Assembly (NCBI RefSeq): GCF_016587435.1
Contig: NZ_BNJJ01000001.1
Location: 496,001 to 560,000 of the forward strand
Direction: 5' to 3'
Length of the DNA stretch: 64,000 nt
From: Dictyobacter formicarum
GTDB lineage: Bacteria; Chloroflexota; Ktedonobacteria; Ktedonobacterales; Ktedonobacteraceae
The translations under genes were made by a program, and so were the position numbers. Shown here piece by piece: positions 55,924 to 63,947 of this stretch (positions within the stretch are counted from its first letter, which is position 1; each line of letters begins with the position of its first letter). Below the pieces are notes generated by a model, which made no database searches, was not told where the DNA came from, and worked only from the letters and a program-made list of their open reading frames with translations.

Positions 55924-56475
55924 CTATCTATTCTCCTTTCGCTTCCATAGGCCCTGAGAGGGAATGCGTAGTGCCCGGTTAAATTTGCTTGAAGCGTTTT
56001 CCCAGGCAATAATCTCCGTTAACTCGACCAATTCATCCTCGTTATAGAATGGGCGCAGGCGGGCGAAGAGTTCATCGCTCACCTCTCGCTCTGTAATCGT
56101 CATACTCTCGGCGTATTCCAGCGTGACCCGCTCCATCTCATTATAGAGCGGACTGGTCGCATAGTCCGCTAGCGCGAGGATTTTCTCATCAGAGATCCCC
56201 AGATTGCTACCCACGGCAGCATTAATATCTTGTCAGAACTCGCACCCGTTCAACGCCGCCACGCGCCGGTTGACCAGGGCTTGTAACTTCTCATCGATCA
56301 GGCCGGAAGTGCTAATGCCCGTCCACATCGCGCGTGCCCCTCGAAAGATCGAGGGGCGCCGCGCGTAGACCAGATGGTTAAGTAGCGGCGCCCCCCAGGT
56401 TTTTGCCTGTGCCTCCAGGACCTTTTTGATGTAGCTTTCTACCTCTTCCGGGTTCACCCCATCGATTCGTGCCAT
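55924..56475 (-). CDS. Carboxymuconolactone decarboxylase/AhpD-family protein with in-frame TGA at the CxxC position (candidate selenoprotein)
   Basis: 183 codons read through one TGA (56235-56233); AGAGGTAGAACC precedes the ATG. Upstream: WGAPLLNHLVYARRPSIFRG and LVNRRVAALNGCEF; downstream in the same frame: QDINAAVGSNLGISDEKILA, EIIAWENASSKFNRALR. Family members have CxxC here (NGCxFCQD), so TGA replaces the second redox Cys, giving CxxU if read as selenocysteine. GCTGCC-GTG-GGTAGC, a 6-bp stem with a G-starting loop, begins 12 nt after the TGA (56220-56206), at the distance used by bacterial SECIS elements. The rest of the frame is undamaged on both sides. The alternative is a single nonsense mutation in an otherwise intact gene. 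CMD-fold proteins act as peroxidases, decarboxylases or dehydrogenases. Confidence 0.7.
56206..56220 (-). promoter_or_regulatory. SECIS-like stem-loop downstream of the in-frame TGA
   Basis: GCTGCC and GGTAGC pair (one G-U) around a GTG loop. The loop starts 18 nt after the TGA and begins with G, both within the usual limits for bacterial SECIS elements. The stem is short. Confidence 0.4.
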
Positions 56476-56586
56476 GATTTGGTTCTACCTCTTTTCTTAT
56501 CTTTGCCTCTGTTTCGTATCGTTACAAAACAATATTATAAGATGAAAAATCAGTTTACCGCCAGGCGTGGACGTATCTATTCTTTC

Positions 56587-56760
56587 ACTGAAGCTCCCCG
56601 CGCTAAAGCGGCGGGGGTTCCAGAGGTTCTTCCCACGCTTCCAGCTATGCATGCCGCAGCAGCACGGCTGACTCTTGTAGGGGTTCCTCGGGACTTTCGG
56701 GCAGACGCGCTCCGGCTCGGGTGATGCCCAAGCTTCGGGGCAGAACCTGCCCCTCTTTCG
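56587..56760 (-). ncRNA. Probable right-end guide RNA (reRNA) of TnpB element
   Basis: Known TnpB systems make their RNA from the CDS 3' end through the element right end. The CGGGG-GTT...CCCCG hairpin-rich right end CCGCTTTAGCGCGGGGAGCT and its exact conservation in three copies fit. The guide would be the flank after 56587 (minus strand). Boundaries are inferred. Confidence 0.4.
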
Positions 56761-58240
56761 CACGTTGCATAAGACACTCGTGTGCTGCCCGCAGGCGCAC
56801 TTCCGCACCCTCCCAATACGGCTGGTATTGGGCACACGAGGGAGTGGGATCTGCTGGATCCAGATAGGCGGCCAGAAAGGCTGAATACAGGTCGCGTTGG
56901 ACAGGTCCCACGCCGCAGGCACAGTGATGCCAGCGCTGCGAGAGCGGCTTCTTGACCTTTCGGCCGCAGCCGTGGCACCATTGGCTCAGCGCGGTTGTGC
57001 GTGTGGGAACCTCAACGAGGATGCCGCCCGTGCTTGCAACGGTGCGTCTCAACTGATCCACAAACATCCCTGGGGCTCGCAGTCCCACGCTCTTGCCATA
57101 CTGACGTTGCCACGCTTTGTAGGAAATCTTTTCGATGATGATGGTGGTGCCCAGCGCGCACACCTGATGCACCAGGCACCCGTGCAGGCTCTTGCGGTGG
57201 GCCGTCAGCTTCCGTTCTGTGGTCGCCTTGCGCCGCCGCGTGGCCTGGTACCGTTTGCTCTGCTTCCACCGCAACGTCCTGCTGCCCTGCTTCGTGATGC
57301 GTCCCTGCTCGTCAAAGTGTTCAGGATTGCCCGCACGCCGTTGTCGGTCCATCTGCCGCTGCAAACGACGGATGCCACGCACATCGGGGGCCAGTTCCGC
57401 ACAGAAGACCTGCAGGCTCGCCTCTCCCTGCTGAGGAACCAGCGCCAGGGTCGAGGGTCCCAGGTCTCCACCCACGATGCCCTGCCCAATGGGGTGCTTT
57501 GGCTTGTGGTGGGGCGTCCCCTCCAGAGCCAGTTGGACCACATAGCGATACCCTTGCGCATCGGCTCCGGCTGCCCTGGGACTGCTGGCGGCACGTTGGA
57601 CGAGACGGGCGTACTTGATGCGGTGCCTGAGGCCATGAGCCACCACCTCATCCTGCCAATCGATGCGGGCAGGAAGTTGGTCTCCGTTCCAGAGCAGAGA
57701 GCCGGCGTTGCCCTCATCGGGCGGCTGCAGGACAAAGCGCAGACCGGTATCGTTGCGTTTGTTCTCGATACTGGAGAAACCACGTCCTCGGCTCTTGAAG
57801 CGCACCCGCCTGGCCTGACCCAGGCAGACACGATTGAGGGCGCGGTAGGCGCGGGTGGCCAGGGTTTGGGCCAGCACTGCCTCGATATGCTCGGCAATCC
57901 AGCCCACGCGCAGCCCTTTGACGGCTTCATGCAAGGCGGCCTCGCTGAAACCATGCGCCTTGCGCAAGGCGAAGAAGGCGGCTGCTCGCTCGCTCTTGTG
58001 GGAACGAGGCAGGGCACGAGCTTGCTGCCACGCCGGGTCTGTCCTCAGGCGTCGCAGACGCTTCTGTCCCTCGGAGAGGATGGCATTGTAGAGCTGACGG
58101 CCTGCTTCCAGGTGAGCACGCAAGCGGGCGGCTTGCCCGGCATCGACGACCAGTGGCAATTCGAGCAGGAAGGTGGGTGTCGCCGGCCGTCGTCGTTGCT
58201 CCTTGTGCTGCTTTTGTGATCCCTGGCGTTTCTTCGGCAT
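56645..58240 (-). CDS. tnpB: TnpB RNA-guided nuclease, intact
   Basis: 531 residues from ATG 58240 (AAGGAGTGAGG upstream). Basic N-terminus, helical recognition part, then RuvC-I GIVGGDLGPSTLAL (~280), bridge-like Arg/Lys-rich helices, RuvC-II GTTIIIEKISYKAW (~393), zinc ribbon CHGCGRK and HHCACG (~452-470), RuvC-III PVQRDLYSAFLAAY (~475). All three acidic residues are present. The C-terminal extension (~490-531) overlaps the presumed guide-RNA region. Predicted to cleave DNA next to TTAC-like motifs using RNA from its own 3' end. Confidence 0.93.
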   Translation of the reverse strand: MPKKRQGSQKQHKEQRRRPATPTFLLELPLVVDAGQAARLRAHLEAGRQLYNAILSEGQKRLRRLRTDPAWQQARALPRSHKSERAAAFFALRKAHGFSEAALHEAVKGLRVGWIAEHIEAVLAQTLATRAYRALNRVCLGQARRVRFKSRGRGFSSIENKRNDTGLRFVLQPPDEGNAGSLLWNGDQLPARIDWQDEVVAHGLRHRIKYARLVQRAASSPRAAGADAQGYRYVVQLALEGTPHHKPKHPIGQGIVGGDLGPSTLALVPQQGEASLQVFCAELAPDVRGIRRLQRQMDRQRRAGNPEHFDEQGRITKQGSRTLRWKQSKRYQATRRRKATTERKLTAHRKSLHGCLVHQVCALGTTIIIEKISYKAWQRQYGKSVGLRAPGMFVDQLRRTVASTGGILVEVPTRTTALSQWCHGCGRKVKKPLSQRWHHCACGVGPVQRDLYSAFLAAYLDPADPTPSCAQYQPYWEGAEVRLRAAHECLMQRAKEGQVLPRSLGITRAGARLPESPEEPLQESAVLLRHA

Positions 58241-58454
58241 CCTCACTCCTTCTCTGGTTGCACACCTGCGCTCGACGGACTGACCGCTATTCTACCAGAA
58301 AGAGAGCAAGAACGCAAGTTCCAGAACGATGGTTCCTGCTGTCGTTTCCCCCTATCACAGAAGAGGCGATTCATCCCCGCCATGAATGGACGGGGCTTTC
58401 TCGCCTCTCTCTCTGTAAGACCGTGTTTTGTTAATCGCAGAAGTGACCTCACAT

Positions 58455-58933
58455 GATAGACTAGAAGGATAAGTACCAGTTATCCCAGCAATCTTTCTGA
58501 TGCGGAGTGGGCGTGTCTGCAACGCCATCTTCCCCCCGTGCCCAGACGTGGCAGGCCGTCAATTCACTCGCAACGAGCCATGTTCGATGCGATCTTCTAC
58601 GTGCTGCGCACTGGCTGTCCATGGCGCTACCTCCCAGCCACCTTTCCACCGTGGCAGACGGTCTTCTACCATTTCCGGCGTTTGCGCCTCAAGGGCATCT
58701 GGACGCTCTTATTGCGAGCATTGCACCAGGCTGAACGAGAACGACAAGGAAGGCACCCTGACCCGAGTGCCGCCAGCATGGATTCTCAAAGCGTGAAAAC
58801 GGTTGAGGAGTCGTCTGGGATCTGTGGCTACGATGCACACAAGCACATCAAAGGGCGGAAACGGCATATCCTCGCTCGTTTGGGGCGCAAGAACGAACCC
58901 GTTCCCAAACACCCCATCTTTAGATTCGCGTGA
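58455..58933 (+). pseudogene. IS5-family transposase fragment
   Basis: SYPSNLSDAEWACLQRHLPP, IFYVLRTGCPWRYLPATFPP, DPSAASMDSQSVKTVEE (first catalytic Asp) and YDAHKHIKGRKRHIL are the N-terminal half of IS5/IS427-type transposases. The frame lacks a normal start and ends at 58933 after unrelated residues, with the second Asp and Glu missing. Confidence 0.75.
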
Positions 58934-58968
58934 TCGGGGACCCCTCGGTTGACCCATGGGGAGGAGCA

Positions 58969-60240
58969 TCACGCATTCCTTTCATAGTGATACGCATAAC
59001 CGTCTATCCGATGCAGACGGCGCATGTATTTCGGATGAATATCGACCTTACCCAGGCGGAATGACGGACGGGAGCGAATCGCGATACGCCCTTGAAACGT
59101 TCCTTTCGGCGTGATCGCCTTGACAATATCACCTGTCCGATACCCGAGATAGGTCCCTCTACGATCTTTGTGCTGCTTGGGAAAACCGTAAGCATCGGTG
59201 ACACACATCTGTCGTCTCCCATGCCCTGTTGCCCTCATCAACAAGGGTTGTATCTGGTTCGTTTTTACAACCTCCGGGGTGCTCTTGCCGACACAGACTG
59301 CATCACTCCAGTGCGTCTTGGGGAGGTTCCGGGTGGTGCGGTTAAACTTGGTCAAGCCGCCAGAACCACATTCAATGGGAAGCCCTGTGCCCTTCAACCG
59401 TTCAAAAAGGGCCCAGCGTGTCGCATTGACGGCAGCAGCATCCTTGAGCGGCTGGCATGCCTGCGCCAGAACCCGGTCCAGGACTGAGGGTTTCTTTTTC
59501 AGGAAGACCTTGATATCCTGGGTCCCTTTAGCCTGATTACACCGCTCACAGGCCAGGGTTAAGTTGCTGATGCGGTTGGTGCCACCGTTGGCACGCGGGT
59601 GAATATGTTCGACCTGTAAGGGGTGATCGCTCACTCCGCAGTAGGCACATTTGCGACCCCACTTCTCCAGGAGGTATTCTCGTACCTCGAAACCCATGAG
59701 AGTGCCCTGCTGGTACTCAATGCCTGTGATCTCCGGGTTCTCCATGAGTTGCATATCGAAGCGTACGAACTCCATGCTGATTGCGGTGATGGCGCAGAGT
59801 CGAGAGAGACGCTTCACCCAAGTCAGCACATTGGCAATGCGGCTGAGCAGGGATGGTGGCAACCATCCGTTCTTTCGTCTACGATTGTGCCAGCGGGCCT
59901 TGCGATAGCGGGTCTTGCGCTGCCGTCGTGAGCGTCGGACGGCTCTGCGATCATCAAGGCTGGCCTTGATCGCCTGTCCACGATGCGAGAGTTCAGCGGC
60001 AAAGACCACCTCGCCTGAAGCATCGTTGACAATGGCAATGCCCGTCGTGCGGCTCCCAGGATCGAGCTTGATGCGTAGTGGCTGAACAACTGGCTTCGTT
60101 ATCTCTGCTTTCAAAATGATCGTAAAGGGAAACCTGCGATACACTGCGGCCTTCCCTTCAGAAAGCAACTTCCTGGCTCGCCCTGGATGAACCGGGTCAA
60201 GTGGCTGCTTTTGCTGGTCAATGACAAACACTTTTGACAC
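58969..60240 (-). CDS. iscB: IscB RNA-guided nickase/nuclease
   Basis: 423 residues from GTG 60240, chosen for AAGGAGGCAAGAT upstream. PLMP domain VFVIDQQKQPLDPVHPGRAR (~3), RuvC-I LRIKLDPGSRTTGIAIV (~58), Arg-rich bridge helix RRAVRRSRRQRKTRYRKAR (~100), RuvC-II ITAISMEFVRFDM (~153), HNH CAYCGVSDHPLQVEHIHPRA with CERCNQAKG (~198-240), and RuvC-III THWSDAVCVG (~310). The C-terminal beta-rich region resembles TAM/target-recognition parts. All catalytic residues are visible. IscB is the ancestor of Cas9 and uses the omega-RNA encoded directly upstream (60265-60496). Confidence 0.95.
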   Translation of the reverse strand: MSKVFVIDQQKQPLDPVHPGRARKLLSEGKAAVYRRFPFTIILKAEITKPVVQPLRIKLDPGSRTTGIAIVNDASGEVVFAAELSHRGQAIKASLDDRRAVRRSRRQRKTRYRKARWHNRRRKNGWLPPSLLSRIANVLTWVKRLSRLCAITAISMEFVRFDMQLMENPEITGIEYQQGTLMGFEVREYLLEKWGRKCAYCGVSDHPLQVEHIHPRANGGTNRISNLTLACERCNQAKGTQDIKVFLKKKPSVLDRVLAQACQPLKDAAAVNATRWALFERLKGTGLPIECGSGGLTKFNRTTRNLPKTHWSDAVCVGKSTPEVVKTNQIQPLLMRATGHGRRQMCVTDAYGFPKQHKDRRGTYLGYRTGDIVKAITPKGTFQGRIAIRSRPSFRLGKVDIHPKYMRRLHRIDGYAYHYERNA

Positions 60241-60264
60241 ATCTTGCCTCCTTGCCTTTTTCAA

Positions 60265-60496
60265 GGCCTCTGATTACTCAGGTAAAGTGTGCCTCGATAA
60301 TGTTCAGGAAAGGTTTAACGCTGAAAGCACTGGTTTCACCCTGTACACCTGTTTAACTTTCAACCGTAGAGCTACAGGCTGGCAATGCACCCGTAGGTAC
60401 CTAATTTCTTTCCGAACGTAGGTTCTGTTTCAAACCTGAATCTGGTCAGGTGAGCTTGCCAAAGCAAGCCCTCGTCTTTAGACGTAGGGTTCCTGA
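60265..60496 (-). ncRNA. omega-RNA of IscB
   Basis: The conserved leader between the S51 peptidase stop and the IscB start matches the stand-alone scaffold at 23789 through ~185 bp (TCAGGAACC, CAGGTTTGAAACAGAACCT, CGTTCGGAAAGAAATTAGGT, GGGTGCATTGCCA, GTGAAACCAGTGC). In IscB systems the guide lies at its 5' end: here the last codons of the S51 gene. Confidence 0.85.
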
Positions 60497-61189
60497 CTAG
60501 GGCGTCGACTGCTTCCAATGACCCTCAGAGATGACGTTGACGACGCCATCAACCACTTGTATGGCGGTTTGATCGTCAATCAAGTATGTCGGCACCGGCA
60601 TGCTGGCGGCCCATTTTTCAGCGTTGGCCATGGAATTGTCTGGCATAGAAGGGTAATCCAGATGCGGAAAGATCGCAAAATCAACCAGTCCCAGCGTTCT
60701 ATCGCCACCGATGGGCGGCTTCCAGCGGACGAAGTCCTCCCCGATGCTGGGGGCCATCACCATGCTCCCGGCGCTCAGTCCCACATAGACCATCTCGCGC
60801 GGCAGCTCCGGCAAGAGATCGGCCAGTCTGGATTGCCGCATCCAGTAGCACAGATACATGGGATCGCCGCCTTCCACCAGCAGGACATCCGTCTCCTGGA
60901 CCAGCGGAAGCCAACGCTCTTCACCGATACTGGGCAACGCGGTGAGCTCCAGCAAGCCCAACGACTTCCACCCCAATTCGCACATGGAGGTGTATCCGTC
61001 AGGGAATGGAGCGGTGTTGGTCTCTCCGCGGATCAGGCGGGCGACCATGGACGAACCATTGGTGTTGGCGTGCAGCGCGGTAGGAATGTACAGGGCGCTG
61101 GACTCAGCGATCGGTTTGCCCAGGAGCGCTACCAGCGCGTCATGGATACTGGTGTTGGTGATGCCACCCGAGGTGAGAAGAAATTTCAT
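60497..61189 (-). CDS. Peptidase E-like (S51) serine peptidase
   Basis: 230 residues from ATG 61189 (AAGGGGAACC upstream; a longer frame to 61357 lacks support). MKFLLTSGGITN at the start, ALPSIGEERWLP, VLLVEGGDPMYLCYWMR (~115) and VYVGLSAGSMVMAPSIG (~145), the Gx-Ser-AGS nucleophile of the S51/class-I glutamine-amidotransferase-like fold. Likely a cytoplasmic dipeptidase-type enzyme. The stop TAG abuts the IscB omega-RNA scaffold, which is transcribed in the same direction. Confidence 0.88.
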   Translation of the reverse strand: MKFLLTSGGITNTSIHDALVALLGKPIAESSALYIPTALHANTNGSSMVARLIRGETNTAPFPDGYTSMCELGWKSLGLLELTALPSIGEERWLPLVQETDVLLVEGGDPMYLCYWMRQSRLADLLPELPREMVYVGLSAGSMVMAPSIGEDFVRWKPPIGGDRTLGLVDFAIFPHLDYPSMPDNSMANAEKWAASMPVPTYLIDDQTAIQVVDGVVNVISEGHWKQSTP

Positions 61190-61609
61190 AAATGGTTCCC
61201 CTTGCCAATTCATGGGAGCCGACAGGCTCCTCCAGTCCCTCTCTTTGAGACTGAAGCAGAACTCCCCCAGAACGGAACGACTGTGTTTCTGCCAACATGG
61301 GTCGTCTGCTCTCGCTATCAGTCTTGCACACAAAGGTCTTCCGCTCCCCAATTGCATGCAAGATATTCTACCATCTTACAAAGCAAAAACTTCTCCTATC
61401 TTGCTCTTTTGGCCATGCAGAATTACCGCCGCGCATTCCAAAACACGGTCTCAATTCGTCGCGCTCTGCGTGGGAAGAGCGCAAGATTGGAGAAGTTTTT
61501 CCTGATGATTGGGAGTATCCTATTGTTACTTATACAATGCAAGCAACAATAGGATACTCCCAATCAAAAGAGCTAGAGAAACGCTGTCCAAGCATGAAAG
61601 GAGACCATA
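61190..61609. other. Divergent intergenic region
   Basis: 420 bp between the S51 gene and the PNPOx-like gene. Apart from the 21-bp inverted repeat at 61507-61565 no structure was recognised. It should hold both promoters. Confidence 0.45.
61507..61565. repeat. 21-bp perfect inverted repeat
   Basis: GATTGGGAGTATCCTATTGTT (61507-61527) repeats as its exact complement at 61545-61565 with a 17-nt spacer. It is ~45 bp before the PNPOx-like gene, too early to terminate it. Operator, cruciform or tiny mobile repeat. Confidence 0.6.
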
Positions 61610-62090
61610 ATGCCAAGTAAACAAGGAGCTGTTGGCCTGCTGCAAGAGCCGGTTGCCCAGCAATTGTTGCAATCGAAGAGTCTTGCCCATCTGGCCTACA
61701 ACTGGCACGACGGCACGCCCCGTGTTGTGCCAATCGGTTTCTACTGGAACGGGCGGGAAATCGTGATGGCGACAGCTACAGACGCCCCCAAGACGAAGGT
61801 ACTCAAGAATGGCGCAAAAGTGGCGGTAAGCATCGAGCATGACTCCTCGCCTCCTAAGATCCTCCAAATTCGTGGGACGGTGCATACTGACACCGTTGAG
61901 GGTCTTGCCCCGGAGTACGTCGCCAATGCCCGCCGGACACTGAGCGAGGAAGACGCACAGGCATTCCTCGCTGAATCGGCCGCCTCTATCCTCGTATGAC
62001 GCGCATCTTCATCCGTCCAGACTGGGTTGGACTCCTGGACTTTGAGACTCGCCTGCCCAGCGCAGTTGAGCGTGCCATCGAACGAGGCTA
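61610..62090 (+). pseudogene. Pyridoxamine-5'-phosphate-oxidase-like protein with frameshift
   Basis: MPSKQGAVGLLQEPVAQQLL, LAHLAYNWHDGTPRVVPIGF and VAVSIEHDSSPPKILQIRGT give the split-barrel flavin-binding fold of PNPOx/F420-type proteins (~129 codons to 61999). The expected ending, MTRIFIRPDWVGLLDFETRL, is in the next frame at 61998-62090. A single-base change near 61985 separates them. GAAAGGAGACCATA precedes the ATG. Recently broken, or a sequencing error. Confidence 0.7.
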
Positions 62091-62205
62091 GAGCTTTAGC
62101 ACGAGAGGCGCGGCAGCATCCCGATCTTCCCATGGGATGCGCAACGAGATCACCATATTTCAGGAGAATAGAGAGAGAAGAATGAATGGGAAAGGAGAAA
62201 CGAAC

Positions 62206-62775
62206 ATGAGAAAGCTCTGGGTGAAGGCGTGGATGACCCTGGATGGGGTCTTTGACGCGGACACGATGGATCATTGGTGGCCTCCTGCCGATGAGGCTGC
62301 TGCGGATGAAGCGAGGAGGCTAGAGTACGTTGTGGAGGAGTACTCAAAAGGTGATGTGTACCTGCTGGGACGGACCACCTATGAAATGCTTTGGCCGGGC
62401 TGGTCCACACAGACGACCGGCGATGGTCCCGGGCCGATCCTCAACCGCATGAAAAAATATGTGGTCTCGACTACGCTCGAAACCGCTCCCTGGAAAGAAT
62501 CTACCATCATCAGAGGAAATGTGGTGGAAGAAATCACCAAACTGAAACAGCAGCCGGGCAAAGACATTATTATCGATGGCAGTGCCACGCTGGTCCACTC
62601 GCTGATGGGAACGGATCTGATCGATGAGTATCGGTTCTTAGTCTTGCCCTACATCATGGGAAGGGGAAGGCGGTTCTTCCCAGAGGGGACGCAAGAGACG
62701 AAGCTACGGCTTGTTGAAAGCAAGAGGCTCAGTTTCGAGACCCTGGCTCTTGTCTACCAGCCGGACAAAAACTAA
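62206..62775 (+). CDS. Dihydrofolate-reductase-like (RibD C-terminal) protein
   Basis: 189 residues from ATG 62206 with AAAGGAGAAACGAAC upstream. KLWVKAWMTLDGVFD (~2), VYLLGRTTYEMLWPGW (~48), KYVVSTTLETAPWKES (~78), KDIIIDGSATLVHSLM (~112) and RFLVLPYIMGRGRRFFP (~137) are standard for the RibD C-terminal/DHFR-like reductase family, whose members bind NADPH. The substrate is unknown. Same strand as the PNPOx-like gene, ~115 bp downstream. Confidence 0.88.
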   Translation: MRKLWVKAWMTLDGVFDADTMDHWWPPADEAAADEARRLEYVVEEYSKGDVYLLGRTTYEMLWPGWSTQTTGDGPGPILNRMKKYVVSTTLETAPWKESTIIRGNVVEEITKLKQQPGKDIIIDGSATLVHSLMGTDLIDEYRFLVLPYIMGRGRRFFPEGTQETKLRLVESKRLSFETLALVYQPDKN

Positions 62776-63003
62776 CCACCTGGTTTTGCGGAACAGGCTC
62801 TGGTATTCTCATGCCCATTTGGGAATGATCTGGAGAGATTCTCCAATGGACATTCATGTTAATAATTGGTAAATTCACCGAAGGGCGGCTGTTGTCCAAT
62901 TTTGCACTGAAGGATAGAAATCTTGGTAGAGCCACACTAACCGGTGAAATGCAGGGTTTTCCAATTCTGACCAACAAGGAACCCAAGCTCACTTTCATCC
63001 AGG

Positions 63004-63585
63004 CTAAGGGTGTATTTTCTCGTGCTTTAAGAGCATTTCGATAAACTTTTGAATACGAGCAGAACGGGTTTCGGCTCGCTTCGCTGTCTGGATTCTGAAC
63101 AGAATGGCGTAGCGATTTGCGCTATCCAGAGTGCTAAAAAATGCCTGCGCCTCCGGATTTTTGTCCAACTCGCTCTGAAAATCGGCGGGAATGGTGATTC
63201 TGCTCTGCGATTCGTAAGCCTGGTCCCAACGCCCGTCAGCTTTTGCCACCTCTACCTGCTGCAGTCCCGCCGACTGCATCCTGCCTGCGGCAATCAGCGC
63301 TGTGGCCTTCTCGCAATTCACTTTTGACCAGATGCTTTTGGGACGGCGTGGGGTGAATTTTTGCAGCCAGTACTGATGATCAAAAGAGGCTTTTTGCCCA
63401 TCAATCCAGCCATAGCAGAGAGCGCTTTCCAGGGCCTCAGCATACGTGAGAGAAGCAATACCTGCATCTTTTTTAGCAAGCTTGAGCCAGATGCCTGCTG
63501 CCTCACTGTGATGCTCTTTCAGCCACGCCTCCCAGTCTTGTTGGGTTTCAAATAAGAGTATTGGAAGACTATCTGTGTTTTTCAT
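63004..63585 (-). CDS. YdeI/OmpD-associated family protein
   Basis: 193 residues. LLFETQQDWEAWLKEHHSEA (~10), GIWLKLAKKDAG, LTYAEALESALCYGWIDGQK (~45), WLQKFTPRRPKSIWSKVN (~72) and ATALIAAGRMQSAGLQQVEV (~93) are the family blocks. Function poorly known. The full length matches the family. It stands alone, convergent with the DHFR-like gene. Confidence 0.9.
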   Translation of the reverse strand: MKNTDSLPILLFETQQDWEAWLKEHHSEAAGIWLKLAKKDAGIASLTYAEALESALCYGWIDGQKASFDHQYWLQKFTPRRPKSIWSKVNCEKATALIAAGRMQSAGLQQVEVAKADGRWDQAYESQSRITIPADFQSELDKNPEAQAFFSTLDSANRYAILFRIQTAKRAETRSARIQKFIEMLLKHEKIHP

Positions 63586-63611
63586 ACATGCTCCGGCTGT
63601 TTGTGAATGAG

Positions 63612-63947
63612 CAGATAAAATGGCGGATTTGTGCCAGTAGTGAATGGCGCAAACCTATGCGAATCAGCTTGAGATCGAAAAGGATGCAAAGAGCTTCGTG
63701 CCACCATAAATTGGCAGTACTTTTTTTCACTTCCTTCTCGCTTCCAGTGAGATTACATCGAGAGCGATCCAGCGCCTGCAAATGCGTCAAAGTTGCCAGA
63801 TAAAATGGTATATTATTTTCATAAAGCCGCTTCTGAAGCGCTTTCGACTTTTTGCCAGATAAAATGGCGCACACGTGAAAAACGAGAGAAAAGAGGCCGC
63901 ATCTCCGGGCAGATTTGCTGTTGCAAGAAGTCTCGCCATTTTATCTG
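63612..63947. repeat. Four copies of CAGATAAAATGGCG: probable end of an element beyond the window
   Basis: CAGATAAAATGGCG at 63612 and 63856, CAGATAAAATGGTA at 63797, and the inverted copy CGCCATTTTATCTG at 63934. Two are preceded by TGC. Spaced repeats of this kind are transposase-binding sites at IS21-/rve-type ends. No gene is supported in 63586-64000. Confidence 0.55.

Larger units (their letters stand above)
56587..58414 (-). mobile_element. Intact TnpB element (IS200/IS605 superfamily) at TTAC
   Basis: The left end (minus strand) follows TTAC (complement at 58415-58418). The hairpin GAGAAAGCCCCG with CGGGGATGAATCGC lies inside. The right end ACTGAAGCTCCCC is at 56587. Nearly identical to the split copy at 28176-40284. 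No TnpA, so transposition needs a helper. Confidence 0.85.

Noticed and set aside
56897..58219. 440-codon plus-strand frame
   Set aside because: Exact antisense shadow of the intact TnpB gene; the same frame appears antisense to the split copy. Sense protein has clear RuvC motifs.
62856..63044. 62-codon plus-strand frame
   Set aside because: Runs into the 3' end of the convergent YdeI gene, no Shine-Dalgarno, no family.
63569..63874. 101-codon minus-strand frame
   Set aside because: Overlaps the repeat cluster and the YdeI gene start; low-complexity composition and no ribosome-binding site.
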